Shown piece by piece: positions 61,648 through 61,690 of a stretch of DNA of 61,690 bases (position 1 is the stretch's first letter; each line of letters opens with the position of its first letter). Under the pieces are notes generated by a model that saw only the letters and a list, made by a program, of their open reading frames with translations, was not told the origin of the DNA and did not search any database. Source of the stretch: an uncultured Phycisphaerales bacterium (lineage in GTDB: Bacteria > Planctomycetota > Phycisphaerae > Phycisphaerales > SM1A02). A program made the position numbers and the translations under genes. Location: positions 1 to 61,690 of the forward strand of contig CAJQQE010000025.1 of the NCBI GenBank assembly GCA_905480395.1, written 5' to 3'.

Positions 61648-61690
61648 CTGGTGGATTCCAATTGAGTCGGCTTCGATCAGCCGAGGAGCG

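Overview
The window looks like part of a chromosome of a planctomycete, most likely of the class Phycisphaerae. This is inferred from three secreted proteins ending in paired dockerin-like calcium repeats (DLNGDG..N.ADLGLLL type), two type IV pilin-like proteins of the planctomycete kind, high G+C and the overall gene set. No rRNA or other decisive taxonomic marker is present. Most of the window is ordinary chromosome: translation, cofactor, carbon and repair genes in short operons, many joined by 4-bp ATGA/GTGA overlaps.

Layout. 1-571 (-): two nearly identical precursor genes with nitrile-hydratase-like (NHLP/proteusin) leaders; the second runs off the left edge. 600-5434: a gene-poor stretch, a 40-aa membrane peptide, a GNAT acetyltransferase and a secreted transglutaminase-like protein. 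5435-19335: trmL, a pseudopilin, mrp, a PDZ protein, the threonine-to-glycine pair tdh-kbl, an ECF sigma factor with a membrane rhodanese, a cupin, and a sodium symporter operon with a Tat-exported TIM barrel. 19457-25719: a porin remnant, a secreted esterase, the fused L-fucokinase/GDP-fucose pyrophosphorylase, a sugar mutarotase and a membrane protein. 25752-31352: a YdiJ-like dehydrogenase, tRNA-Thr and a repeat protein with a degenerate receiver domain.

31775-33846 is the most interesting operon: a cobalamin riboswitch precedes a secreted dockerin-tagged surface protein that is translationally coupled to a pseudopilin, suggesting B12-responsive surface capture. 33890-49297 holds a hydrolase-moeA-moaD operon, mutL, nadE, an HTH-receiver protein with Glu at the phospho-acceptor site, pckA, tRNA-His, tRNA-Phe, a free-standing GspE N-domain protein and hflX. 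49475-56721 has ctpA-tsaD, a release-factor-like protein, an M20 amidohydrolase and a secreted reprolysin-like protease. 56933-59159 is rplK-rplA-rplJ-rplL with its own promoter but without secE/nusG upstream or rpoB downstream. A sulfatase follows.

At 61322-61440, near the right edge, the NHLP spacer and the first 16 leader codons reappear, cut off abruptly and followed by a terminator. The palindrome in this spacer keeps its pairing through compensatory changes between the two ends. The RiPP-like precursors, their remnant and the B12 operon are the best leads to something undescribed. No maturation enzymes or exporter for the precursors lie in the window.
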